Below are positions 1 through 8,594 of a stretch of DNA of 64,000 nucleotides, piece after piece. The notes under the pieces are model-generated. The model had not been told where the DNA came from and searched no databases. It saw nothing but the letters and a program-made list of their open reading frames with translations. Each line of letters starts with the position of its first letter. The stretch's first letter is position 1. A program made the position numbers and the translations under genes. This stretch comes from Bacteroidota bacterium (lineage in GTDB: Bacteria; Bacteroidota; Bacteroidia; Bacteroidales; FEN-979): assembly GCA_026391735.1 (NCBI GenBank), contig JAPLDL010000019.1, positions 124,001 through 188,000 on the forward strand, given 5' to 3'.

Positions 1-2321
1 ACCAATTGTTTGAAGAGCTCAAACCTCAGGTCGTGAAACTCTATAATGCCCAGAGAAACCTGGTGACCAAACTGCTTGCAGAAGCAAAACAACTGACCTC
101 CGATCCAAACAATTCCGATAATATGAAGAAGGCAGGAGAGCAGATTTTGCGCTGCCATCATGGCCTTCCCAAGAACAAAGCGCTGATCAAGTTCCTCAGC
201 GAACAGGGAATGAGAGCCCTGATGCAGAAGACAGAGAACTTTTACCTCCAGGAACAGTCAAAAAATATGCATATCGTCGACGATGAGCTCTTTTTTATCA
301 TCGATGAAAAAAATAATACCATCGAATTGACGGAACAAGGTATTGACCTGCTTACCGAATCATACGAGGATTCCTCCTTCTATATTTTGCCCGATATGGG
401 AGCTGTAATAGCAGATCTTGAACGCTCCGGATTATCAGATATCGAAAAAGTAGAGAAGAAGGATGCCCTGATGCTTGATTACTCGATCAAGTCTGAAAGG
501 GTTCACACTGTTAACCAGCTTATTAAAGCCTATGCCCTGTTTGAAAAGGATGTGGAATATGTTGTCATGGACAATAAAATCAAGATTGTCGATGAACAGA
601 CCGGCCGCATCCTGGAAGGCCGACGTTATTCAGAAGGCTTGCACCAGGCAATCGAAGCAAAGGAAAGTGTCAAAGTGGAAGCCGCCACCCAGACCTATGC
701 AACGATCACACTTCAGAACTATTTCAGGATGTACAAGAAGCTTGCCGGTATGACAGGTACTGCCGAAACCGAAGCAGGCGAGCTATGGAATATTTATAAA
801 CTGGATGTGGTCGTGATACCGACAAACCGCAAAGTGATCCGTGACGATAGGGAAGACCTGGTTTATAAAACAAAACGTGAAAAGTTCAACGCGGTAATTC
901 AGGAGATACAGGATCTCACCCAAAAAGGGAGGCCTGTTCTTGTGGGTACTACCTCAGTAGAAACCTCGGAGCTGCTCAGCAGAATGCTTAAAAGGGTTAA
1001 TATCCCGCATAACGTGCTGAATGCGAAACTGCATGCCAAAGAAGCCGACATTGTTGCCGAAGCCGGTAAATCAGGCACTGTGACCATCGCTACCAATATG
1101 GCAGGTCGTGGTACTGATATCAAGCTTGGACCCGGAGTCAAGGATGCAGGCGGTCTGGCGATCATAGGTACAGAACGGCATGAATCACGCCGTGTAGACC
1201 GTCAGCTGAGAGGCCGTTCAGGGCGGCAGGGTGATCCTGGCAGTTCCCAGTTTTTTGTTTCCCTTGAGGATGACCTCATGCGGATGTTCGGCTCTGATCG
1301 CATTGCAAGGATCATGGACAGCCTGGGGATCAAAGAAGGGGAGGTGATCCAGCATTCGATGATCACCAGGTCGATCGAAAGAGCCCAGAAAAAAGTCGAA
1401 GAGAACAATTTTGGGATTCGTAAACGTTTGCTGGAATATGACGATGTAATGAATATCCAGCGTGAAGCCATTTATAAAAAAAGGCACCATGCACTCTTTG
1501 GGGACCGTCTTGCAGTCGACATTGCCAATATGATGTATGATGTTTGCGAAACCATCGTCCTTGACCACCATGACGGCCGAGATTATGTAGGTTTCAAATT
1601 TGACCTGATTAAGGAATTCGCTGCTGAACCACCTATGAATGAAGATAAATTTCAGCAGGACAATGCCTCCCAAATCTCAGAGACCCTCTTCGCCCATATT
1701 TACAAGCGTTATAAGACCAAGGGAGAACATATCGCCACCAAGACTTTCCCGGTCATCAAGGATGTGCTTGAAAATGAACCCAGGTACGAAAATATCGCAA
1801 TCCCGGTTACCGACGGACTGAAGACTATGCAGGTAGTCACAAACCTGCGCAAAGCCTTTGAAGACAAAGGGAAGGAGGTTGTCGTTTCCATTGAAAAAGG
1901 CGTTGTTCTATCCATGATTGACAACGCGTGGAAAGAACATCTCCGCGAAATGGATGACCTTAAACAAAGTGTTCAGAATGCTGCCTACGAGCAGAAAGAT
2001 CCCCTTCTTATTTATAAATTCGAATCCTTCGAATTGTTTAAAACCATGGTTCAGAGGACAAACAAGGAGATCCTTTCATTCCTCATTAAAGCCGACGTAC
2101 CTATCCAGGTTGAGAATGTTAAAGAAGCACAGCTGCCAAAAAGGACAGACCGGGGCCGGTTAAAGGAAGAACGTTCCGATTTGCTGTCCCAGGCCAATAG
2201 CGATACGCAGGAGAAGTCACGTCCCCAGCCGGTAAAGGTTGAAAAGAAAGTCGGACGAAATGATCCCTGTCCCTGCGGCAGCGGGAAAAAATTTAAGAAC
2301 TGCCATGGGGCGACACAATAA
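1..2321 (+). CDS. secA: Preprotein translocase subunit SecA (5'-truncated by window edge)
   Basis: DEAD motor motifs ([38 protein letters not shown]) and C-terminal SEC-C zinc motif [20 protein letters not shown]; frame open to the window start. Confidence 0.97.
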   Translation, partial: QLFEELKPQVVKLYNAQRNLVTKLLAEAKQLTSDPNNSDNMKKAGEQILRCHHGLPKNKALIKFLSEQGMRALMQKTENFYLQEQSKNMHIVDDELFFIIDEKNNTIELTEQGIDLLTESYEDSSFYILPDMGAVIADLERSGLSDIEKVEKKDALMLDYSIKSERVHTVNQLIKAYALFEKDVEYVVMDNKIKIVDEQTGRILEGRRYSEGLHQAIEAKESVKVEAATQTYATITLQNYFRMYKKLAGMTGTAETEAGELWNIYKLDVVVIPTNRKVIRDDREDLVYKTKREKFNAVIQEIQDLTQKGRPVLVGTTSVETSELLSRMLKRVNIPHNVLNAKLHAKEADIVAEAGKSGTVTIATNMAGRGTDIKLGPGVKDAGGLAIIGTERHESRRVDRQLRGRSGRQGDPGSSQFFVSLEDDLMRMFGSDRIARIMDSLGIKEGEVIQHSMITRSIERAQKKVEENNFGIRKRLLEYDDVMNIQREAIYKKRHHALFGDRLAVDIANMMYDVCETIVLDHHDGRDYVGFKFDLIKEFAAEPPMNEDKFQQDNASQISETLFAHIYKRYKTKGEHIATKTFPVIKDVLENEPRYENIAIPVTDGLKTMQVVTNLRKAFEDKGKEVVVSIEKGVVLSMIDNAWKEHLREMDDLKQSVQNAAYEQKDPLLIYKFESFELFKTMVQRTNKEILSFLIKADVPIQVENVKEAQLPKRTDRGRLKEERSDLLSQANSDTQEKSRPQPVKVEKKVGRNDPCPCGSGKKFKNCHGATQ

Positions 2322-2388
2322 TAGGTAGCGAAATAATTTCACAGCTCGCTACTTCACTACCTGATATGTTTCACATAAATCAAAGAAT

Positions 2389-3099
2389 ATGAAACTTAAA
2401 CGCATCCTTCTCAAACTCTCCGGGGAAGCCCTTGAAGGAAACCAGGCTTACGGAATAGATCCGGAACGGTTGATTGATTATGCCTTGGAAATCAAATCGG
2501 TTGCATCCAAAGGCTTACAGATTGCCATTGTTATCGGCGGAGGCAATATTTTCAGGGGACTGCAGGGAACCCGCTATGGTGTTGACCGGGTACAGGGTGA
2601 TTATATGGGTATGCTTGCCACAGTGATCAACAGCATGGCATTGCAGGACGCACTTGAGAAAACAGGTTTGAAAGTGAAGCACCTCGGAGGTATCGCGATT
2701 GATCCAGTTTGCGGGCGGATGAGCCGTAACCAGGCAATAAGCTACCTCGAAGAAGGGTATGTTGTTTTGATCAGCGGCGGGACAGGGAACCCTTATTTCA
2801 CTACCGATACAGCCTCTGCATTACGAGCTATTGAGATCAAAGCGGATGCTATCCTGAAGGGAACCCGGGTTGACGGAGTTTATACGGCAGATCCTGAAAA
2901 AGATAAAAAGGCGAAAAAATATGATACACTGAGTTTTGATGAAGCCTATAAAAAGAACCTCAGGATCATGGATCTCACTGCATTTACTCTGTGCAGGGAA
3001 AATGACCTGCCTGTCATTGTCTTCAATATGAACCAGAAAGGCAATCTGCTGAAACTCATACAAGGGAAGAAGATTGGAACAATAGTTCAAAAGTTATAA
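2389..3099 (+). CDS. pyrH: UMP kinase
   Basis: MKLKRILLKLSGEAL..., GGGNIFRG, GTGNPYFTTDTASALRA motifs; next to frr. Confidence 0.96.
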   Translation: MKLKRILLKLSGEALEGNQAYGIDPERLIDYALEIKSVASKGLQIAIVIGGGNIFRGLQGTRYGVDRVQGDYMGMLATVINSMALQDALEKTGLKVKHLGGIAIDPVCGRMSRNQAISYLEEGYVVLISGGTGNPYFTTDTASALRAIEIKADAILKGTRVDGVYTADPEKDKKAKKYDTLSFDEAYKKNLRIMDLTAFTLCRENDLPVIVFNMNQKGNLLKLIQGKKIGTIVQKL

Positions 3100-3128
3100 T
3101 TTTGAGTCGGATTCAAACAATCTGAACC

Positions 3129-3692
3129 ATGAACGAAGAAATAGAATTTACCCTCGAAGAAGCAAAGGAAGGCATGCAGAATGCCCTGCACCATCTTGAA
3201 AAGGAAATTCAAAAGCTCCGCGCCGGGAAAGCCAGCCCGCAAATGCTGGAAGGGGTTAAAATTGATTATTACGGTGTGATGACAGCAATTGACCAGACCG
3301 CCAACATCAGTTCGCCCGATGCCAGGCAAATCATAGTCCAGCCCTGGGATAAAAGCGTCCTTGGACTGATAGAGAAAGCCATTCAGGCTGCAAACCTCGG
3401 CTTTAATCCTAAAAATGAAGGCGAAATCCTCAGGATCGTTGTTCCTCCGTTAACCGAGGAACGTCGCCGTGACCTGGTTAAGAAAGCCAGGGCCGAAGCA
3501 GAAAATGCCAAGATAAGCATCCGCAACATCCGCCGCAATGCCAATGAAACTGCTAAAAATCTGAAGAAAGACGGTATCCCCGAAGATGAAGTTGAAAAAC
3601 TTGAAAGCGATATTCAGAAAGCAACCGATGAATTCATATCCAAAGTCGACAAAATACTTGACATCAAGGAAAAAGATATTATGACAGTTTAA
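3129..3692 (+). CDS. frr: Ribosome recycling factor
   Basis: LRAGKASPQMLEGVKIDYYG, PPLTEERRRDLVKKA motifs; classical pyrH-frr synteny. Confidence 0.96.
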   Translation: MNEEIEFTLEEAKEGMQNALHHLEKEIQKLRAGKASPQMLEGVKIDYYGVMTAIDQTANISSPDARQIIVQPWDKSVLGLIEKAIQAANLGFNPKNEGEILRIVVPPLTEERRRDLVKKARAEAENAKISIRNIRRNANETAKNLKKDGIPEDEVEKLESDIQKATDEFISKVDKILDIKEKDIMTV

Positions 3693-3696
3693 AACC

Positions 3697-4047
3697 ATGA
3701 AACCAATCGTCGTTGACCAGTCTCTTATAGCTTATTGCGGGTTATATTGCGGCGCCTGCAAGAAATACATTTCGGGAACCTGCCTCGGATGCCATGAGAA
3801 TAATAAGGCTGGATGGTGTAAAGTAAGAGCATGCAATATCCAGAACAATTATCAGAGTTGTGCCGACTGCAAGGAATTCAGCAATCCAATGGATTGCAAA
3901 AAATTCAATAACTTCTTTTCGAAATTCTTTGCGCTGGTGTTTAAATCGGACCGGGCGGCATGTATTGATAAAATCAAAAAAGAAGGATATAACGGTTTCG
4001 CTCTTTACATGGCTGAACATAAACTGCAGTCCATAAAACGAATTTGA
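3697..4047 (+). CDS. DUF3795-type cysteine-rich protein
   Basis: YCGLYCGACKKY..C.GC....WCKVRAC...CADCKEF cysteine spacing typical of the DUF3795 family. Confidence 0.75.
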   Translation: MKPIVVDQSLIAYCGLYCGACKKYISGTCLGCHENNKAGWCKVRACNIQNNYQSCADCKEFSNPMDCKKFNNFFSKFFALVFKSDRAACIDKIKKEGYNGFALYMAEHKLQSIKRI

Positions 4048-4050
4048 TTA

Positions 4051-4752
4051 TCAACCGTGCTTGCTTATCTTCAACAGGCGCTCAGTGTCATTCAAAACTA
4101 TTTTCTTCCCTTCCAGAGTTATTAATCCTTCATTGTGGAATTTCCGCAAAGTATGGATTACGTTTTCTTTGGAACAACCTGCAAATTCAGCAAACTCCTG
4201 GCGTGAAAGCGACAGCACAAAAGAATTACTCAGATAAATGTTCTGGGAAAGGAAAATCAGGATATCCGCAATCCTTCCATTGACCTGTTTATGAGCAAGA
4301 CTTATAAAATTAAAAATAGAACTGCGGAAGATATCCGTAATGAATTGAAGCATCTTGAAAAGGTACAAGGTATTTCCCAATGCGATTCTTGTAAGAAGTG
4401 CAACATCAATCGTACACCCTTCGCATTCTTCTATAGCACAAACCGAAAACAGGTTGAACTCAGCATTCACCAGGTTCGCACCCCCAATCAGTGCAGGTGC
4501 CTTGTTAATTGAAAGAATGAGGTTTTTACCGTTCTCGTCCTCATAATTGAATTTAATAATGCCTTTCCTTAAAAAAAGGAAGTGAGTCGATTTGGCTCCC
4601 TGCTTTAAAATCACTTCCCCTTTCTTATATCGAAGCTGCACAGATTTCGACCTCAGCTTTTCGAACTCTTCCTTCTGTATATACTGACAGCTGATTGTCT
4701 TAAAAAGACAATCGTCACAGTCGTAATAGCGTTGGTGATTGATCTGGTCCAT
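4051..4752 (-). CDS. Crp/Fnr-family transcriptional regulator with FNR-like N-terminal cysteines
   Basis: cNMP-binding fold, C-terminal HTH (LSRQEFAEFAGCSKENVIHTLRKFHNEGLI), N-terminal CDDCLFKTISC (C-x2-C-x6-C) plus central CAIEECEGC. Confidence 0.87.
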   Translation of the reverse strand: MDQINHQRYYDCDDCLFKTISCQYIQKEEFEKLRSKSVQLRYKKGEVILKQGAKSTHFLFLRKGIIKFNYEDENGKNLILSINKAPALIGGANLVNAEFNLFSVCAIEECEGCTIDVALLTRIALGNTLYLFKMLQFITDIFRSSIFNFISLAHKQVNGRIADILIFLSQNIYLSNSFVLSLSRQEFAEFAGCSKENVIHTLRKFHNEGLITLEGKKIVLNDTERLLKISKHG

Positions 4753-4765
4753 ATTGTATTTTCAA

Positions 4766-4794
4766 CAAAAGTACTTGATTTATATATATCCAAA
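4766..4794 (-). promoter_or_regulatory. Bacteroidetes-type promoter (TTTG-N17-TACTTTTG) for the Crp/Fnr gene
   Basis: Minus-strand TTTG (4794-4791), 17 nt spacer, TACTTTTG (4773-4766), matching TTTG/TAnnTTTG. Confidence 0.55.
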
Positions 4795-4886
4795 GATGAA
4801 ATAATGCAGTTTTTAATATGTAACACATCAGGTAAAAGGAAACTTTCTTTCAGCGTTTACTATAATATTGGTAATCAACATACTTT

Positions 4887-4894
4887 TACTTTTG
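4887..4894 (+). promoter_or_regulatory. Bacteroidetes -7 box (TACTTTTG) upstream of the ABC ATPase gene
   Basis: Exact TAnnTTTG match 39 nt before the ATG at 4934; ATTG at 4867-4870 is a weak -33 candidate. Confidence 0.45.
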
Positions 4895-4933
4895 TCACGA
4901 AAAATTAACCGATTTTATTATAAAATTTATCAC

Positions 4934-5737
4934 ATGGATATTCAATCAATTTGTGTAATGGGTGGGACTGGAAAAACAGGGGAACCCGAAAAAGTGGAAC
5001 GCTTTGAACTTAATATGGGTGACATTATAAGTATTGTCGGACCTACAGGTTGCGGAAAAACCACCCTGATCAACGATATTGAGCTCTTTGCAAACCGAAA
5101 TACTCCATCCAACAGACTGGTGATGATTAACGGTGAACCCATTTCCGAAGATTTTACTTTTGATCCCAGGAAACACCCGATTGCCCTCATATCCCAACAT
5201 ACAAATTTTCTTTCGGATCTCCCTGTGGGTGAATTCCTGAAGATACATGCGAAGGTAAGGGGAGGGGATAATCCTGAGCAGATGATTGGCGAAACCCTGG
5301 AATTTGCCAACCAGCTTACTGGTGAAGCAATTATAACCACGACGGGAATGACTGAACTTTCGGGCGGACAAACCCGCTCATTACTTATTGCCGATGCGGT
5401 GATCATAGGCAATTCTCCCATAATACTGCTGGATGAAATTGAAAATGCAGGGATTCACAGGTCCCGGGCCCTGGAACTCCTTAAACAGTTTAAAAAGATT
5501 TTTGTATTTGTGACTCATGATCCACATATCGCTCTCCTGTCGGATTACCGGATTATCATGAAAAACGGATCCATGGAGAAACTTATCTGCACTAATCCGG
5601 CAGAAAGAAAAGTTGCCGGCGAACTTGGCAAAATAGATAACCTTATGCTGAATTTCAGGACATACATCAGAAGCGGTCAGGAAATATCTGAAAAAATGAT
5701 GGCAGAACAAATGGAAACATTGAAACTAACAAATTAA
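4934..5737 (+). CDS. Stand-alone ABC-type ATPase, no membrane partner nearby
   Basis: Walker A GPTGCGKTT, signature LSGGQTRSL, Walker B IILLDEIE, H-loop THD; start moved from 4868 to the internal Met (MDIQSICVMGG) because a -7 box lies inside the longer ORF. Confidence 0.8.
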   Translation: MDIQSICVMGGTGKTGEPEKVERFELNMGDIISIVGPTGCGKTTLINDIELFANRNTPSNRLVMINGEPISEDFTFDPRKHPIALISQHTNFLSDLPVGEFLKIHAKVRGGDNPEQMIGETLEFANQLTGEAIITTTGMTELSGGQTRSLLIADAVIIGNSPIILLDEIENAGIHRSRALELLKQFKKIFVFVTHDPHIALLSDYRIIMKNGSMEKLICTNPAERKVAGELGKIDNLMLNFRTYIRSGQEISEKMMAEQMETLKLTN

Positions 5738-5740
5738 CAT

Positions 5741-6442
5741 ATGAAGCTGATAATATTTGCCGGTCCCCCGACCTGCGGGAAGACCACAGTTATAAGACAG
5801 GTTATACGAAGGATGCTTAAAAAAGGCCACAAACCTGCTTACCTGAAAATAGATGTATTGTATGCCGATGAGGATAAAATCATTAGTGAGGAGTTCGGTA
5901 TACCTGCAAAAAAGCTGTATTCAGGTGAATTATGCCCCGATCATTGCAATGTCGTGGTAATGGATGAAGCGGTGGAATGGGCTGAGAAATCGGGTAGTGA
6001 TTTTCTGTTTGTGGAAACAGCCGGGTTATGCCTCCGCTGTTCTCCATACATTGAAAACTCACTGGGTGTAGTGGTTCTCGAAGCCACCAGCGGGATGAAT
6101 CTTCCTTATAAGATCGGCCCGATGCTCACCCTTGCCGATATCGCGGTAATCACCAAGATCGACCTGATCTCACAGGCCGAACGTGAAGTTTTCCGTTACA
6201 GGGTCATCGAGGCTGCCAAAGAGATCACCGTTGTGGAAAGCAATGCCTTATATGGGATCGGGATTGATCCTATTGTTAAGCATATTGAAAGATCGGGTGA
6301 GATTGAGCAACCCATGTTTTTAAGGGGTAATCCTCCGGTTGGGACCTGTACCATCTGTGTTGGCAAGAAGGAAATTGGGGCCAAGAACCATTTCGGGGTA
6401 TTGCGCACCATGGAACATGATCTTTTTTATATTGGAGAATGA
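5741..6442 (+). CDS. HypB/CobW(COG0523)-like GTPase with CxxC motifs
   Basis: P-loop GPPTCGKTT, switch ETAG followed by CLRC, TKIDL guanine-specificity motif, C-terminal CTIC. Confidence 0.78.
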   Translation: MKLIIFAGPPTCGKTTVIRQVIRRMLKKGHKPAYLKIDVLYADEDKIISEEFGIPAKKLYSGELCPDHCNVVVMDEAVEWAEKSGSDFLFVETAGLCLRCSPYIENSLGVVVLEATSGMNLPYKIGPMLTLADIAVITKIDLISQAEREVFRYRVIEAAKEITVVESNALYGIGIDPIVKHIERSGEIEQPMFLRGNPPVGTCTICVGKKEIGAKNHFGVLRTMEHDLFYIGE

Positions 6443-7638
6443 CATCCGCAATCCCAATTAATATGCATCCAAACAATATGAATAGTCCACTCATTTATCT
6501 TGACAATGCGGCAACCACCCCGATAGATCCGGAGGTTTCCAGGGCTATGCAAATGGCAGCGAAGGAATACTATGGGAATGCTTCCAGCCTGCATTCTGTT
6601 GGGACTATTGCCCATGAAATTCTTGATCAGGAAAGGGCAAGGCTCGCTTCACTGATCGGGGCCAGTCCTGATGAGATCATTTTCACGGGAAGCGGTACCG
6701 AAGCCAATAACCTTGCCTTGAAAGGGGTGGCATTTGCCAATGCTCACCGGGGCAGGCATATCATTGTATCGGCAATCGAACATGATTGTGTCCTGAAAGC
6801 TGCCCGTTGGCTGGAAAGCCAGGGTTTTAGCGTCACTTATCTTCCGGTCGACCAACATGGGCTTGTCGATGTACAGGTTCTTGAGAATGCTTTTACCGAT
6901 AAGACCATTTTGGTTTCGATGATGCATGTCAATAACGAAATCGGTACCATTGAACCTGTGAAAGAGATTGGTAATTTATGCAGGGAGAGAAATATTTATT
7001 TTCATTCCGATGCCTGCCAGTCATTCGGGAAGATCCCATTGAATGCAGCTTCTCTTAATGCTGATCTGCTTACAGTGAATGCCCATAAACTCCACGGCCC
7101 AAAAGGTGTCGGCGCTTTATATATTAAGTCGGGGGTGAACATTGAACCCTTGCTTCACGGGGGCGGGCAGGAAAAAGGCATACGCTCATCCACCGAAAAT
7201 ATTCCTGGAATAATAGGGTTTGTTATGGCTGCGGAAATAGCTTGCAGGGAGATGGATTCTGAAACGAAGAGAGTTACAGGTCTCCATGAGCATATATTAT
7301 GCATCCTGAAGCAGAGAATTGATGGAGTTTATTTCAATGGTTCCCTCAGTGCCCGGGTTCCCCATAATATAAATTTCTGTATTGAAGGAATGGAAGGGGA
7401 GGGGATACGGCTTCAGTTACTGCTGGATGAGGCTGGAGTTTGTGTATCCACGGGGTCTGCCTGTTCCTCAAACGATGGGGGAAATCCCTCGCATGTCCTC
7501 CAGGCCATCGGCCTGGATCCCTTCCAGGCAAGGGGAGGAATCAGGTTGAGCCTGGGCCGGTTTACAACGCAGAAAGAAATTGATCGTTTCCTGGATGTCA
7601 TTTCTGAAAAGGTAAAACAGCTTAACCCGATATTTTAA
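6439..7638 (+). CDS. Cysteine desulfurase (NifS/IscS-like)
   Basis: YLDNAATTPIDPEV, NAHKLHGPKGVGALY (PLP Lys), GGGQEKGIRSSTEN, catalytic STGSACSS; 4-nt overlap with the upstream GTPase. Confidence 0.93.
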   Translation: MTSAIPINMHPNNMNSPLIYLDNAATTPIDPEVSRAMQMAAKEYYGNASSLHSVGTIAHEILDQERARLASLIGASPDEIIFTGSGTEANNLALKGVAFANAHRGRHIIVSAIEHDCVLKAARWLESQGFSVTYLPVDQHGLVDVQVLENAFTDKTILVSMMHVNNEIGTIEPVKEIGNLCRERNIYFHSDACQSFGKIPLNAASLNADLLTVNAHKLHGPKGVGALYIKSGVNIEPLLHGGGQEKGIRSSTENIPGIIGFVMAAEIACREMDSETKRVTGLHEHILCILKQRIDGVYFNGSLSARVPHNINFCIEGMEGEGIRLQLLLDEAGVCVSTGSACSSNDGGNPSHVLQAIGLDPFQARGGIRLSLGRFTTQKEIDRFLDVISEKVKQLNPIF

Positions 7639-7689
7639 CCCCTTACCATAGCTGAGCTGGAAAAAAATATAACCATTAAAACCAATATT

Positions 7690-8379
7690 ATGTTTAAAGA
7701 AAACAACCTTCAGTTAGATCTGATCAAGCCTCTTCCGGGCCTCGATTGCGGCGCATGCGGTTTCCGTACATGTGAACTTTTCAGCAACCACCTGGCCAAG
7801 AACCCCCCTGACATTAAACTTTGCATCCATATTGAAAGCAGGAAACCGCAGGCTTCAGACCCGGTGGCCTGCCTAAGCTGCCATCATGCCGGCCTTGGTG
7901 AGAAACTAGGCTGGAAAGACAACCTGAAAAGAGAGTTTGATTTCATACTCGATTCATTTGATAATGAACCAGGCCCCCGTGAAACGATTCTTCCTTATAA
8001 TCCGGCCCTGGTGAAGGACCTGGGAGTAAAAAAGGATGACATTATGATTGGCCGTCCCATGGGAATGTCATGCGGATGCCCTGTTACCCATTGCGGTGTT
8101 GTGACCAGTGTTGATGCACGGAATGGGGTTATAAACTGGTGTGTAACTGGTCCATTAAAGCCCCGATTACAGGGTTTTATCGATATTGGTTATTATGTCG
8201 CCCAGGGTTATGAAGGACTCATTAAAGAAACCAATGTTGATATTAAACTTGGCATGCGCTACTGGTTCCTGCCGCGACGATGCATGCTGCAGTGGAGGCA
8301 TAGCGGGCTTGTCAATGCCGTCACAAAACTGAAAGACGGAGGTTTCAAAGTGAGGATTGAAGGATTATTTATCGGATAA
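7690..8379 (+). CDS. Fe-S binding protein with N-terminal PF04060-like domain and further Cys clusters
   Basis: LPGLDCGACGFRTCELFSNHL...C plus CLSCHH and SCGCPVTHCG. Confidence 0.75.
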   Translation: MFKENNLQLDLIKPLPGLDCGACGFRTCELFSNHLAKNPPDIKLCIHIESRKPQASDPVACLSCHHAGLGEKLGWKDNLKREFDFILDSFDNEPGPRETILPYNPALVKDLGVKKDDIMIGRPMGMSCGCPVTHCGVVTSVDARNGVINWCVTGPLKPRLQGFIDIGYYVAQGYEGLIKETNVDIKLGMRYWFLPRRCMLQWRHSGLVNAVTKLKDGGFKVRIEGLFIG

Positions 8380-8416
8380 TTCCGGGTCTCGCTTGAGACA
8401 ATTAAATCCCTAGTTA

Positions 8417-8453
8417 CCATGTATCTAGCTCAGCCGGTATGCTGAGAACATGG
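8417..8453 (+). other. Nested inverted repeat (candidate structured RNA element)
   Basis: CCATGT-atctag-CTCAGC-cggtat-GCTGAG-a-ACATGG; two collinear perfect 6-bp stems. Confidence 0.5.
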
Positions 8454-8479
8454 GCTGCGAGAAAAATCCTTAAGCCTTT

Positions 8480-8506
8480 CTGCCTGTATATTCAGGCAGT
8501 TTTTTT
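8480..8506 (+). terminator. Rho-independent terminator
   Basis: CTGCCTG-tatatt-CAGGCAG followed by TTTTTTT. Confidence 0.85.
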
Positions 8507-8513
8507 ACTTTTG
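8506..8513 (+). promoter_or_regulatory. Bacteroidetes -7 box (TACTTTTG), probable promoter of the T9SS cargo gene
   Basis: TAnnTTTG match just after the terminator T-tract; no convincing -33 box. Confidence 0.4.
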
Positions 8514-8594
8514 CACCATACCAGGGGGTCTATTCTCTGATTACCTTCGGGTCAAAGGTTGATAGACCGTTTAAAAACTTCTAATCTCTCCACC

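Noticed and set aside
4753-4933. Possible FNR/HcpR operator (TGTAAC half-site, TTGAT-like words)
   Set aside because: Only half-sites; no convincing palindrome by eye. Would need comparative footprinting.
4942-5421. 159-aa and 141-aa minus ORFs antisense to the ABC ATPase
   Set aside because: Opposite a clear P-loop ATPase; no recognisable domain or independent expression signal.
8421-8446. tRNA-like D-arm string (TAGCTCAGCCGGT)
   Set aside because: No acceptor stem, anticodon arm or T-arm (GGTTCRANNCC) follows at tRNA spacing, so not a tRNA gene.
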